Shown here: positions 1 through 6,021 of the stretch, piece after piece
Layout of the letters: the number at the start of each line of letters is the position of its first letter
Numbering within the stretch: the first letter of the stretch is position 1
Origin: Candidatus Bathyarchaeota archaeon
GTDB taxonomy: Archaea > Thermoproteota > Bathyarchaeia > Bathyarchaeales > Bathycorpusculaceae
DNA length: 8,829 nt
Direction: 5' to 3'
Assembly (NCBI GenBank): GCA_030627225.1
Contig: DAOUSM010000025.1
Location: 1-8,829 of the forward strand
Translations under genes and position numbers: made by a program
Notes under the pieces: model-generated
The model's input: the letters and a program-made list of their open reading frames with translations, nothing else
What the model was told of the DNA's origin: nothing
Database searches by the model: none

Positions 1-1
1 A

Positions 2-229
2 GGTGCCCACAGCAGTAATCCAGCAAGCGGGGAATTCTCCGTTGTTGCAACCCCAGCTTGGAGAATAGAGAAGGGTGGAATTGCTTATGCCACAAGAGGA
101 GTGATGCTAGCTGGCAACATTTTCCAAGTGCTAACAAACATTTCTGCGCTAGCTAACAATGAGAGAAAAATTGGGCAGCTGATTGCACCATGGGTCCTTG
201 TGGAAAACATTAAAGTTATAGGAAAATAA
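2..229 (+). CDS. pmbA: TldE/PmbA-family protein, C-terminal fragment (5' end outside window)
   Basis: This is the last 75 codons of a gene entering from the left edge, open from base 2 to a TAA at 227-229. The peptide carries the family's C-terminal signature: a GAHSSNPASGEFSV block, then a GGI...RGVMLAGN block, and a closing IAPWVLVENIKVIGK beta segment. In the TldD/TldE(PmbA) family this domain forms the C-terminal core; TldD carries the metal-dependent protease site and TldE/PmbA is its partner, acting on peptides and, in bacteria, on microcin and CcdA substrates. The ending resembles PmbA/TldE more than TldD, but with under a fifth of the protein visible the subunit assignment is inference. 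The gene downstream starts 39 bases later on the same strand, so co-transcription is possible, without an obvious functional link. Confidence 0.8.
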   Translation, partial: GAHSSNPASGEFSVVATPAWRIEKGGIAYATRGVMLAGNIFQVLTNISALANNERKIGQLIAPWVLVENIKVIGK

Positions 230-268
230 ATAATCCAGTCTCTCATAGCTGCATGAAGAGGCGACAAA

Positions 269-1150
269 TTGACGAGTAAATTTAGGCAGGACCTGTTTAA
301 GTTCAACATCCTCCGCAGGATAGTTCAGTTTTTGTCCTTCATACTTTTCAGTGCAATAGTCTTCAATCTAAGTGAACCCCCTTTACTTCCAATTCTCTGG
401 ACTGTTGGAACCCCACAATACATCGTAATCGACGCCTTTACGGCTTTACAAGTCACGTTTTACTATCCTGCGTTTCCATGGCTTGCAATAGCCTCATTTC
501 TAATCATAGGAATATTGCTTGGTAAGTCCTTATGCGGTTGGATTTGCCCCTTCGGCTTTATTCAAGATTTAATAGATTTCGTTAAGCGCAAAAAGATGGA
601 AGTCTCGCCGAGAACTCATGAAAGCATGATTTACGTAAAATACGTTATCCTAAGCATCACTTTGTTTATCAGCGTAACCTTCTCTGCTGCAAAGCTTATG
701 GGAGCTAGTGGAAGCTACGAAAAAGCTTTAGGCATTTTCGCAAAGGCGCCTTTCACCACATTAAGTCCAGCAGAGACCTTATTTTCAACCCTGCCGCAGA
801 TGCTTTCAAATTTTGATTCTGAAATATTGTCAAACCCACTTTTCTGGGCTCAACTCTTCATTATGGTTGGCGTTCTCGTTTTTGCGGCTTACGTTCCACG
901 GGGCTGGTGTAAATACTTCTGTCCACATGGAGCGATTATGGCTATCTTAAACAGGTTTAGTTTTCTCGGTTTGCGTAGGGACTTGGTGAAATGTGCCAAG
1001 GGCGAATGTCGCCTCTGTATTGAAGCTTGCCCGATGAATGTCTACATCTTAGATTTGCCTTGGGAGAAATTCAGCGACCCAGAATGCATTTACTGTCTCA
1101 AATGCGTTGATTCTTGCACGAATAAAGCTATTAAGCTCAAGTATCCATAG
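269..1150 (+). CDS. Polytopic membrane 4Fe-4S protein, NapH/NosR/CcoG-like
   Basis: A 293-residue membrane iron-sulfur protein likely to move electrons between a membrane donor and a soluble or membrane acceptor. Hydrophobic segments lie near residues 15-35, 68-86, 122-142 and 190-208. Two CxxxCP motifs (C89/C93 in LCGWICPFG and C214/C218 in WCKYFCPHG) follow membrane segments, as in NapH, NosR, CcoG and YccM. The C-terminus is a ferredoxin domain: cluster one uses C242, C247, C250, C254 with a wider first gap (CX4CX2CX3CP) than usual, and cluster two is standard (C273, C276, C279, C283). Start: TTG at 269 is set by an in-frame stop at 254 and a GAGG ribosome site at 258-261; an ATG at 253 is out of frame. 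No Nap, Nos or cytochrome-oxidase partner is adjacent, so the electron donor and acceptor cannot be named. Confidence 0.88.
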   Translation: MTSKFRQDLFKFNILRRIVQFLSFILFSAIVFNLSEPPLLPILWTVGTPQYIVIDAFTALQVTFYYPAFPWLAIASFLIIGILLGKSLCGWICPFGFIQDLIDFVKRKKMEVSPRTHESMIYVKYVILSITLFISVTFSAAKLMGASGSYEKALGIFAKAPFTTLSPAETLFSTLPQMLSNFDSEILSNPLFWAQLFIMVGVLVFAAYVPRGWCKYFCPHGAIMAILNRFSFLGLRRDLVKCAKGECRLCIEACPMNVYILDLPWEKFSDPECIYCLKCVDSCTNKAIKLKYP

Positions 1151-1163
1151 TGATTCTTACCCT

Positions 1164-1181
1164 GTTTTTAAGCCCAAAAAC
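1164..1181. terminator. Small hairpin at convergent gene ends, possible bidirectional terminator
   Basis: A perfect six-base inverted repeat, GTTTTT and AAAAAC around the loop aagccc, lies across the stop codon of the - strand GT4 gene and 14 bases beyond the stop of the + strand Fe-S gene. Each strand therefore carries a T5 run just after or at its gene end, which suits the T-rich termination known in archaea. The stem is short and weak, so this is only suggestive. Confidence 0.25.
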
Positions 1182-2370
1182 TTTTCGAGTACTCGTTTAA
1201 TACTGCTTCGTAAACAGATTTTGTTTGCAGACTTATTTTATTCCAGTTATAATTTTCTTGTACTTTTTTGTATGCATTGCTTTTAAGCCGATTTGCATAG
1301 TTTTCGTCAAGCAATACCTTTGTTATTCCCCACGCAAGAGAATCCGGATTGTTCGGATAAACCTTGACGCCGGTTACGTCGTGCTCCACTATTTCTGATA
1401 GACCTCCCGTATCAGAGACTACAATTGGACTTTTTGCGGCCATTGCTTCAAGGGCAACTATTCCGAATGGTTCAAAGAGCGATGGCACAACACAAACGTC
1501 TGCACATCTCTGCAAGTTTCTTAAGGTTTCGTCGTCCACAAATCCGGTGAATATAACTTTATGTGCTAAGCCCATGCCCTTAACGAGGTTTGAAAGTGGT
1601 TCTTTCATGTAGCCGTTTCCAACAACCACAAATTTTGCATTAACTTTTTCCGAAACTTTTGGAACAGCGTTGATGAGCACGTGGATACCTTTCTCGTAGA
1701 CTAGTCTTCCAACAAATAACACGATTTTCTCTTCTGGCAGTGCAAATCTTCTTCTGAACAGGCTTAAATCAGCGTTTTTCACGTATTCTTGAGCGTTTAC
1801 ACCATTTGGAACCATGACTAGTTTATCCTTAGGAAGCCCGAAAGCCCATTGAACATGGGAAACCATGTAATTGCTGCAGCAGATTACTTTCCATGCTTCA
1901 TAGGTGAGCCATGCCTCTGTTTCGTGAATCATCCTTTCATAATCTGAATGTATTCCGTTTCGCCGTCCAACTTCGGTTGAGTGAATTGTAGCTAAGAGTG
2001 GTTTCCTAAAAACGTGTTTTAGGCCTATTCCCGCATTTGAAACAAGCCAGTCATGAACATGAAAAATATCAACTTTCCCGCCTAAACGGTTAACGAGCGC
2101 GGCGGCTTCCTTCTGCATGTTCATATTCATCAAGTAAACCCAAGTTGCAAAGTTAGGGGCAGGATTTTTGTAAGAATCTATCCGAAAAACTTCAACTCCA
2201 TCAACTACTTCATGTTGAGGAGCCCCTGGAAAATCGCATGTAACCACATAAACTTTCACATCGTTTTTTGCCAGACTTCTCGATAAATGATAGACATGCG
2301 GGGATATTCCACCAATAATCCTCGGCGGAAACTCCCATGTAAGCATCATAACAGTTAATTCTTGAGCCAT
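1168..2370 (-). CDS. GT4-family glycosyltransferase, glycogen synthase-like
   Basis: A complete 400-residue GT-B glycosyltransferase, likely transferring glucose from a nucleotide sugar to an alpha-glucan or other acceptor in the cytoplasm. The N-domain opens with LTWEFPPRIIGGISPH (glycine pair at 20-21, the acceptor/donor loop), has HDW at 106-108 and the ATIHSTE segment with H130. The C-domain has the VGRLVYEKG strand with R222 and K227, expected to hold the donor diphosphate, and the EX7E motif EPFGIVALE (E300, E308) followed by the SDTGGLSEIV loop. Start: ATG at 2370 puts the conserved first beta strand at the N-terminus and has GGGAGG 12 bases upstream; a longer frame reaching 2427 would add 19 charged residues overlapping the upstream gene by 73 bases and is less likely. 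The chosen start overlaps the upstream stop by 16 bases, implying coupled translation. Neighbouring GH57 favours glycogen synthesis; donor preference (ADP- or UDP-glucose) is not readable. Confidence 0.9.
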   Translation of the reverse strand: MAQELTVMMLTWEFPPRIIGGISPHVYHLSRSLAKNDVKVYVVTCDFPGAPQHEVVDGVEVFRIDSYKNPAPNFATWVYLMNMNMQKEAAALVNRLGGKVDIFHVHDWLVSNAGIGLKHVFRKPLLATIHSTEVGRRNGIHSDYERMIHETEAWLTYEAWKVICCSNYMVSHVQWAFGLPKDKLVMVPNGVNAQEYVKNADLSLFRRRFALPEEKIVLFVGRLVYEKGIHVLINAVPKVSEKVNAKFVVVGNGYMKEPLSNLVKGMGLAHKVIFTGFVDDETLRNLQRCADVCVVPSLFEPFGIVALEAMAAKSPIVVSDTGGLSEIVEHDVTGVKVYPNNPDSLAWGITKVLLDENYANRLKSNAYKKVQENYNWNKISLQTKSVYEAVLNEYSKSFWA

Positions 2371-3002
2371 TCGGAAATTTCGCCTCCCATAACGCTCTTG
2401 TAGTTTTCTAAAATGTCTTTCATCCACGTCGTAGATTTTGGCATAATCACCTTTATCTTGGCTACTGGAACCTTGTATATCTTAACTACTTCATCCCGCA
2501 TCCATTCAGATTTTACAACTACTTTCGCTGCTTCATACATGCCCAGCCATTCTATGCTTTTTATAGCCATGTTGAAAGGTGAGTTTGCACCATGTGAGCG
2601 ATGTTCTTCTAGGCTTTCAACCGAATAAATAAAGGGTAGGCTAATCGCTTTCTTTAAGGTGACTGCTGCTGGTATGAAATGCCAATCGTGTGCATCTATT
2701 AGGTCTATTTTTTTATTTGTGTTGTAATAGATGTTGGTTGCTGCTCTTTCAACTTCTTGGTTTAAGGTGAGAACCCATGTCAGGACTCCAATGTGCGTTC
2801 GAACAGGGTTTGTAACTCTACAGGTTTTGACGCCTTCTGGTTCTTCGTATTGTCCTGTTAAGTAATCATGATAAGTAACCACATAGGTTTCCACATTGTT
2901 TTTAACAAGTTGTACAGTAAGCTTCTTCACATAGTCTGCAAGTTGCCCAACAATTCTCGGCGGAAATTCCCAAGAGAAAATTATGACTCGCATGTTCCCC
3001 AC
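2355..3002 (-). CDS. Stand-alone N-terminal GT-B domain, glycogen synthase-like pseudoenzyme
   Basis: A 215-residue protein homologous to only the N-terminal half of the GT4 enzyme encoded immediately downstream. It shares SWEFPPRI at the start, a YVVT strand, and DAHDWHF (H105-H108 region), and stops just after the interdomain strand. The C-terminal nucleotide-sugar domain with the EX7E motif is absent, so it should not transfer sugar alone. Key positions have also drifted: the GG of the glycine loop is GQ (G19, Q20, in VGQLADYV), the histidine of TIHSTE is E129 in SVESLE, and the PNG turn is PKS at 188-190. The frame is intact and embedded in overlapping genes, which argues against simple decay. 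Likely roles are a regulatory or glucan-binding partner of the full enzyme (inference). Start: GTG at 3002 overlaps the preceding stop as TAGTG; an ATG at 2993 is a close alternative that keeps the whole domain. Confidence 0.85.
   Translation of the reverse strand: MGNMRVIIFSWEFPPRIVGQLADYVKKLTVQLVKNNVETYVVTYHDYLTGQYEEPEGVKTCRVTNPVRTHIGVLTWVLTLNQEVERAATNIYYNTNKKIDLIDAHDWHFIPAAVTLKKAISLPFIYSVESLEEHRSHGANSPFNMAIKSIEWLGMYEAAKVVVKSEWMRDEVVKIYKVPVAKIKVIMPKSTTWMKDILENYKSVMGGEISEWLKN
2383..2388 (-). promoter_or_regulatory. Ribosome binding site supporting GT4 start at 2370
   Basis: On the - strand the bases read GGGAGG, 12 bases before the ATG at 2370 and inside the end of the half-length transferase gene. 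The spacing is a little long, but it is the only strong match near any candidate start and supports the shorter 400-residue protein. Confidence 0.5.
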
Positions 3003-3262
3003 TAGGTAAAGAGTGCACAGACTTTTATTATTCCACTTCCAGTCAAATAGTACCGTTTTTTACCATCATTATCCGTGAAACTTTCCACGTAGCCCTCCAG
3101 ACCATAATTGTCGAGAACCCTTTCCACCTCGGTTAGGTCAAGCTGCAAAACTTGTGCAAGCTCTTCGCTTCTTCTGGCTAAGTCTGGAGCTGTTGCACAT
3201 AGATTATGCAGGGTTTGTAAAATTTTTTCTGAAATTGGGAGTCCTTCCCTCAAAGTTTTCAC
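3002..3262 (-). CDS. Small winged-helix DNA-binding protein
   Basis: An 86-residue protein with the layout of a minimal winged helix: helix one at about 11-24 (SEKILQTLHNLC), a second helix at about 32-40 (SEELAQVLQ), a likely recognition helix at about 42-54 (DLTEVERVLDNYG), then a wing hairpin at about 57-74 with the turn TDNDGKKRYYLT. The pattern resembles single-domain archaeal wHTH regulators that use helix three to read DNA. No metal or ligand site is visible. It is the first gene behind a strong TATA box and overlaps the half-length transferase gene by one base, so it most likely regulates, or is co-regulated with, the two transferases and perhaps the amylase (inference from position). 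Start: GTG at 3262 with AGG about six bases upstream. Confidence 0.75.
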   Translation of the reverse strand: MKTLREGLPISEKILQTLHNLCATAPDLARRSEELAQVLQLDLTEVERVLDNYGLEGYVESFTDNDGKKRYYLTGSGIIKVCALFT

Positions 3263-3294
3263 CTTGAAACCTTTACATAGTTTAGATAAGTTTT

Positions 3295-3303
3295 CTTATA
3301 AAG
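3295..3303 (-). promoter_or_regulatory. TATA box for the wHTH-transferase operon
   Basis: On the - strand the intergenic sequence reads CTTTATAAG, a near-ideal archaeal TATA box in the 54-base gap after the amylase gene. Counting about 26 bases downstream puts the transcript start near 3272, giving a leader of roughly ten bases before the GTG at 3262. This indicates that the three downstream genes can be expressed apart from the amylase. Confidence 0.6.
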
Positions 3304-3316
3304 GCAGTGCAAGCAT

Positions 3317-4864
3317 TTAAAAGTACTTGAATGCAGCTTGTGTTTGTCGACTCAGTTTGTTAAATCTTTCCTCGGCAACTTTAACTATTAATTTTCTTAG
3401 CCTCTCTCCTTTTAACTTTGAGAGTCTCACTTTCTTCAATCGTTTTGCGAGCACATCGTCGCGGAGTGAAATTTCTGCCCATTTTTCAAAGTCCCCGCGG
3501 CTGTTGTGAAATTTTATGGATTCTACGGTAACCCTTTGCAGAGCTTTTATGAATCCCTTTAGGCTCCATGCCATTACTCCTGCATAATGTTTTTCTCCCA
3601 TGCCGGTATAGAACAAGAATGGTTCGTTTGCAGTAATGGCTGCAAGTCTTACCCTATTTTCGAAATCCAGTATTGCTGATTGGGCTGTCACATAGGCGTC
3701 TACTGGAGAGCCGAACGGACTGAAGTAGGAATGAACCTCGCCTGGTCCCCCACCTGAGGTGAACATGTAATAGAGGTGGTCGCTTGTTTGGAAACATCTC
3801 CATATTCTCAGAAAATCTTTATCTTCTGTTTCCTTAACAAGCGGTTCAAGCTTTCTCACAGATGTGTAATAAGCCCACTGCATAGTGTTTCCAAGCCAGC
3901 AACTTGCATCTCTTTCCAAATCAGCCCAGGAAACGGTTCCGCCAAGTTCAGGAACATCAATCTCTCCAACTGGAGCATACTTTTCTATAACCTCAGAGGG
4001 TGTAGCCATATGCAGATTCCACCATTTCAAAATCTCTCGTGGCATATGTTTCAGAAACTCATGTATGCCTGTTTCAGGCCAGTGATGCTCGCCGAAAGTT
4101 TCGTAGTCTGGAAAGATGTGTATGCATTGGCCGGGTGTTGCTGCCAGCCAACTCGCATATTTGTCTGCTGTTAGCGGCCATTCAGTCCACCATCTCGCTG
4201 AAAATCTGAATCCTATGTCATCCGTCAACTTGTAATTTCGCAACAATACTTTGATTTTTTTACAGCCCTTCGGCGTGTAAAGATAGTTTGGTGATTTTCC
4301 ATGCAGTATTCTTTCTGCGCCTTCTGTGAAAATTCCTTTATAGCCCAGTTTTTCGATGGTTTTTGCTATGGCATTGTTGTAGAGCAATTCAGTGTTCTCG
4401 AAAACCTTCGGCGTATAGCCCAGTAAATCCTTCATTACTTGTTGATGCATTTTTACCTGCTCGATGAATTCTCCTCTTTCAGGGTAGAGGCTTGCCAGCG
4501 AATGATAATAGGTTTGGCTTAGAAATTCCACACAACCAGTTTCAGCAAGTTGCTTAAAGGATTCCAGAAGGTCCTTATTAAACATCTCACATTGTTCGAG
4601 GAAAATTCCAGAAAGGCTGAAGGAAACTTTAACTTGTTTTTTCTCCCTCTTATATTTGTCAATCAGCTCAAGCAATATTTGGTTTGATGGAAAATAACAC
4701 TTTTTACATGTCCTATCAAAAACTTCTCTGCTTACTGCCTGATCGAAATAGTAGTTGAAGAGTTCTTCTTTCTTTATCCTTTGAAAAAGTCTATTTTCCC
4801 AAAAGAAATTCCGTTTTAACCTATGTGGTTGGTGAACCTCAAATACGAATACTATGTTTGTCAA
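3317..4864 (-). CDS. GH57-family alpha-amylase-like glycoside hydrolase
   Basis: A 515-residue intracellular (no signal peptide) retaining alpha-glucan hydrolase or transglycosylase. The five GH57 conserved regions appear in order, numbered from the chosen start: VHQPHR near 10-15; GIFLEQC near 86-92; NTELLYNN with nucleophile E159; FPDYETFGEHHW with acid/base D253; and SWADLERDASCWLGNTMQWAY near 312-332. A helical, basic C-terminal segment follows. Length fits the short single-domain GH57 amylases, and the pairing with glycogen-synthase-like transferases is familiar from methanogen glycogen clusters. Exact specificity (endo-amylase, branching, debranching) is not readable from motifs. Start: TTG at 4864 has GAGG eight bases upstream and begins just before the first beta strand; an in-frame TTG at 4891 would add nine residues but lacks a well-spaced ribosome site. 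The gene leads the - strand block, with a second promoter after it. Confidence 0.92.
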   Translation of the reverse strand: MTNIVFVFEVHQPHRLKRNFFWENRLFQRIKKEELFNYYFDQAVSREVFDRTCKKCYFPSNQILLELIDKYKREKKQVKVSFSLSGIFLEQCEMFNKDLLESFKQLAETGCVEFLSQTYYHSLASLYPERGEFIEQVKMHQQVMKDLLGYTPKVFENTELLYNNAIAKTIEKLGYKGIFTEGAERILHGKSPNYLYTPKGCKKIKVLLRNYKLTDDIGFRFSARWWTEWPLTADKYASWLAATPGQCIHIFPDYETFGEHHWPETGIHEFLKHMPREILKWWNLHMATPSEVIEKYAPVGEIDVPELGGTVSWADLERDASCWLGNTMQWAYYTSVRKLEPLVKETEDKDFLRIWRCFQTSDHLYYMFTSGGGPGEVHSYFSPFGSPVDAYVTAQSAILDFENRVRLAAITANEPFLFYTGMGEKHYAGVMAWSLKGFIKALQRVTVESIKFHNSRGDFEKWAEISLRDDVLAKRLKKVRLSKLKGERLRKLIVKVAEERFNKLSRQTQAAFKYF

Positions 4865-4872
4865 AGCATTAG

Positions 4873-4876
4873 CCTC
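4873..4876 (-). promoter_or_regulatory. Ribosome binding site deciding the GH57 start
   Basis: On the - strand GAGG is followed by eight bases and the TTG at 4864. The alternative TTG at 4891 has only GTGAG directly abutting it, which is too close to work well. This favours the shorter protein. Confidence 0.5.
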
Positions 4877-4897
4877 TATTACTTTTATCAACTCACG

Positions 4898-4910
4898 CGT
4901 TTATTTCTAA
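4898..4910 (-). promoter_or_regulatory. Candidate TATA box for the GH57 gene
   Basis: The - strand reads TTAGAAATAAACG. Counting about 26 bases on puts the transcript start near 4878-4880, just ahead of the GAGG at 4876-4873, which agrees with translation from 4864. The box itself is imperfect, and an alternative AT-rich stretch lies near 4940-4950. Confidence 0.35.
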
Positions 4911-4970
4911 TTTGCTATGCGGGATGTAGCAACCACGAAAGTTTATGTTAGATTCTGATGCTGAATTCAT

Positions 4971-4980
4971 AATTTATTTA
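4971..4980 (+). promoter_or_regulatory. TATA box for the nuclease-fold protein gene
   Basis: AATTTATTTA lies 44-53 bases before the GTG start at 5024. The predicted transcript start near 5002 leaves a leader of about 22 bases containing the ribosome site GGTGA at 5013-5017. It is divergent from the amylase promoter in the same 132-base gap, so the two could share a regulator. Confidence 0.5.
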
Positions 4981-5023
4981 TTCTCTACCGCCGCTTCTTT
5001 CTTAACAACAAAGGTGAATAAGC

Positions 5024-5698
5024 GTGTCAATAGAAAAAATTGGTGTTGAAAGTAAAAAGGAATTGGAGCAGATGATAACAAAGGAAATGGACCGCATCGA
5101 AAAAGGTCTAACCATGATTTGCAGTCATGTTCCAGTAGATGACAAGACAACATTAGATATTTTGTGCCATGATAGTGATGGGCAACTTGTCGTTCTGCAG
5201 TTGAACGTAGATGAAGACGACAACATGCTGTTAGAAGGAATACGAAGCCTAGAGTATGTTGACAGGTTTAAGTCATTCTTGAAAGCAACCTACGACAAAC
5301 ATAAAATCAACGAAAAGAAGAAGCCACGGTTGATTCTAATTGCACCAAGCTTCTCAGAAACCTTATGCCACGCAGTTGAGTATATGCAGGGGATACAGAT
5401 TGACTTGTACGGGTGGGAACATCTAAAGCCTCCTCCATGGAAAACCATTTCTGCTTGGAAAGCTTCTGAAAAGCCAAAAGAAAAAAAGGAAACAAAACCA
5501 GCTGAGAAAAAGCGTGAAGCAAAACCTGAAAAGAAAAAAGAACAAGTATCTGAAAAGAAGGAGGAACCTAAACCCGAACCGCCAAAAGAAGAGATTCCAA
5601 AGTTTCCACCGCCAGCAGAAAAGCCAAAAGAAGAAGAGGAAGAAAAGTTCAAACCAGAGAAGGAAGAACCACCGAAAAGAAAGCTAAGGTTATTCTAA
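5024..5698 (+). CDS. PD-(D/E)XK-like domain protein with Lys/Glu/Pro tail, probably non-catalytic
   Basis: A 224-residue soluble protein in two parts. Residues 10-135 resemble the nuclease domain of the NucS/DUF91 and related PD-(D/E)XK group: an N-terminal helix, then LDILCHDSDGQLVVLQLN, then a helix with SLEYVDRF, a PRLILIAPSF strand and an IDLYGWE strand. In active members the second strand carries D...ExK; here D45 is kept but the other positions are Q59 and N61, so cleavage activity is unlikely. Residues about 148-224 are low complexity, alternating KE- and P-rich segments, ending in the short basic-hydrophobic tail RKLRLF; this part is probably disordered. The fold call is by eye and therefore tentative. 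Start: GTG at 5024 with GGTGA six bases upstream. It is transcribed alone, away from the glucan genes. A role in binding nucleic acid or scaffolding a repair complex is possible but unproven. Confidence 0.8.
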   Translation: MSIEKIGVESKKELEQMITKEMDRIEKGLTMICSHVPVDDKTTLDILCHDSDGQLVVLQLNVDEDDNMLLEGIRSLEYVDRFKSFLKATYDKHKINEKKKPRLILIAPSFSETLCHAVEYMQGIQIDLYGWEHLKPPPWKTISAWKASEKPKEKKETKPAEKKREAKPEKKKEQVSEKKEEPKPEPPKEEIPKFPPPAEKPKEEEEEKFKPEKEEPPKRKLRLF

Positions 5699-5848
5699 AA
5701 CCGACACATACTGCTCTTTACCTATTTTTGGAACAATAACTACACATTCCGCTATAAAACACTCTATTGGTAGCGTGTTTACTTGAGGATTGGCTTTTTT
5801 GTTTGGGAGCATACATCCACACTTGTTGGTGTTAAAAGTCATTTTCAT
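5690..5848 (-). CDS. Possible 52-residue four-cysteine small protein
   Basis: An uninterrupted ATG-to-TAA frame of 53 codons on the - strand in an otherwise empty 323-base gap. The peptide has C10 and C12 as a CGC pair and C30 and C35 in ECFIAEC, followed by a hydrophobic VVIVPKIG stretch and EQYVSVLE. Four cysteines in two pairs would suit a zinc knuckle or a small Fe-S site, but the spacing matches no family I recognise. It ends convergently, overlapping the stop of the + strand gene by nine bases. No ribosome site precedes the ATG at 5848 (another ATG is at 5842). A TATA-like GTTATAAAT lies about 60 bases upstream, which would give a leader of about 35 bases. It may be a real small gene or a chance frame. 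Confidence 0.38.
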   Translation of the reverse strand: MKMTFNTNKCGCMLPNKKANPQVNTLPIECFIAECVVIVPKIGKEQYVSVLE

Positions 5849-5903
5849 ATTTTAATATTTACGTTTCTCGGGATTTGATGTTTTTCATATTTTTCAGTTT
5901 GCT

Positions 5904-5913
5904 GGATTTATAA
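5904..5913 (-). promoter_or_regulatory. Weak candidate TATA box for the small cysteine protein
   Basis: The - strand reads GTTATAAATC preceded by AAA, resembling an archaeal BRE/TATA pair. The expected transcript start is near 5883, 35 bases before the ATG at 5848. The value of this call depends on whether the small gene is real. Confidence 0.25.
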
Positions 5914-5942
5914 CTTTCTGACCATGTGGAAAAAGTTGGAAG

Positions 5943-5969
5943 TTTATAAAAATTAGTTTAGTTATAAAG
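5943..5969 (+). promoter_or_regulatory. Tandem TATA-like boxes before the dehydratase gene
   Basis: TTTATAAAA at 5943-5951 and GTTATAAAG at 5961-5969 are both good archaeal TATA matches. They predict transcript starts near 5973 and 5991, giving leaders of about 49 or 31 bases to the ATG at 6022. Either or both could be used. Confidence 0.5.
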
Positions 5970-6021
5970 TGGGAGTTAGAAACTCTAGCGTGGGCTAATT
6001 GGATTTAGTTGGGGTTATGGT

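Noticed and set aside
2371..2427. N-terminal extension of the GT4 enzyme starting at 2427
   Set aside because: The added 19 residues are highly charged, precede the conserved first strand and overlap the upstream gene; the 2370 ATG has a GGGAGG site.
2355..2427. Programmed frameshift joining the half-transferase and the full GT4 enzyme
   Set aside because: No slippery heptamer or stimulatory structure is evident, and each frame has its own plausible start; ordinary overlapping translation explains it.
3776..4174. 132-codon + strand frame
   Set aside because: It lies wholly antisense within the GH57 gene, which has all five family motifs; no ribosome site or recognisable domain supports the frame.
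5290..5652. Long - strand open frame rich in Phe and Ser
   Set aside because: It is the antisense of the Lys/Glu/Pro-rich tail; AAG/GAA-type codons avoid stops on the other strand. The composition is not protein-like.
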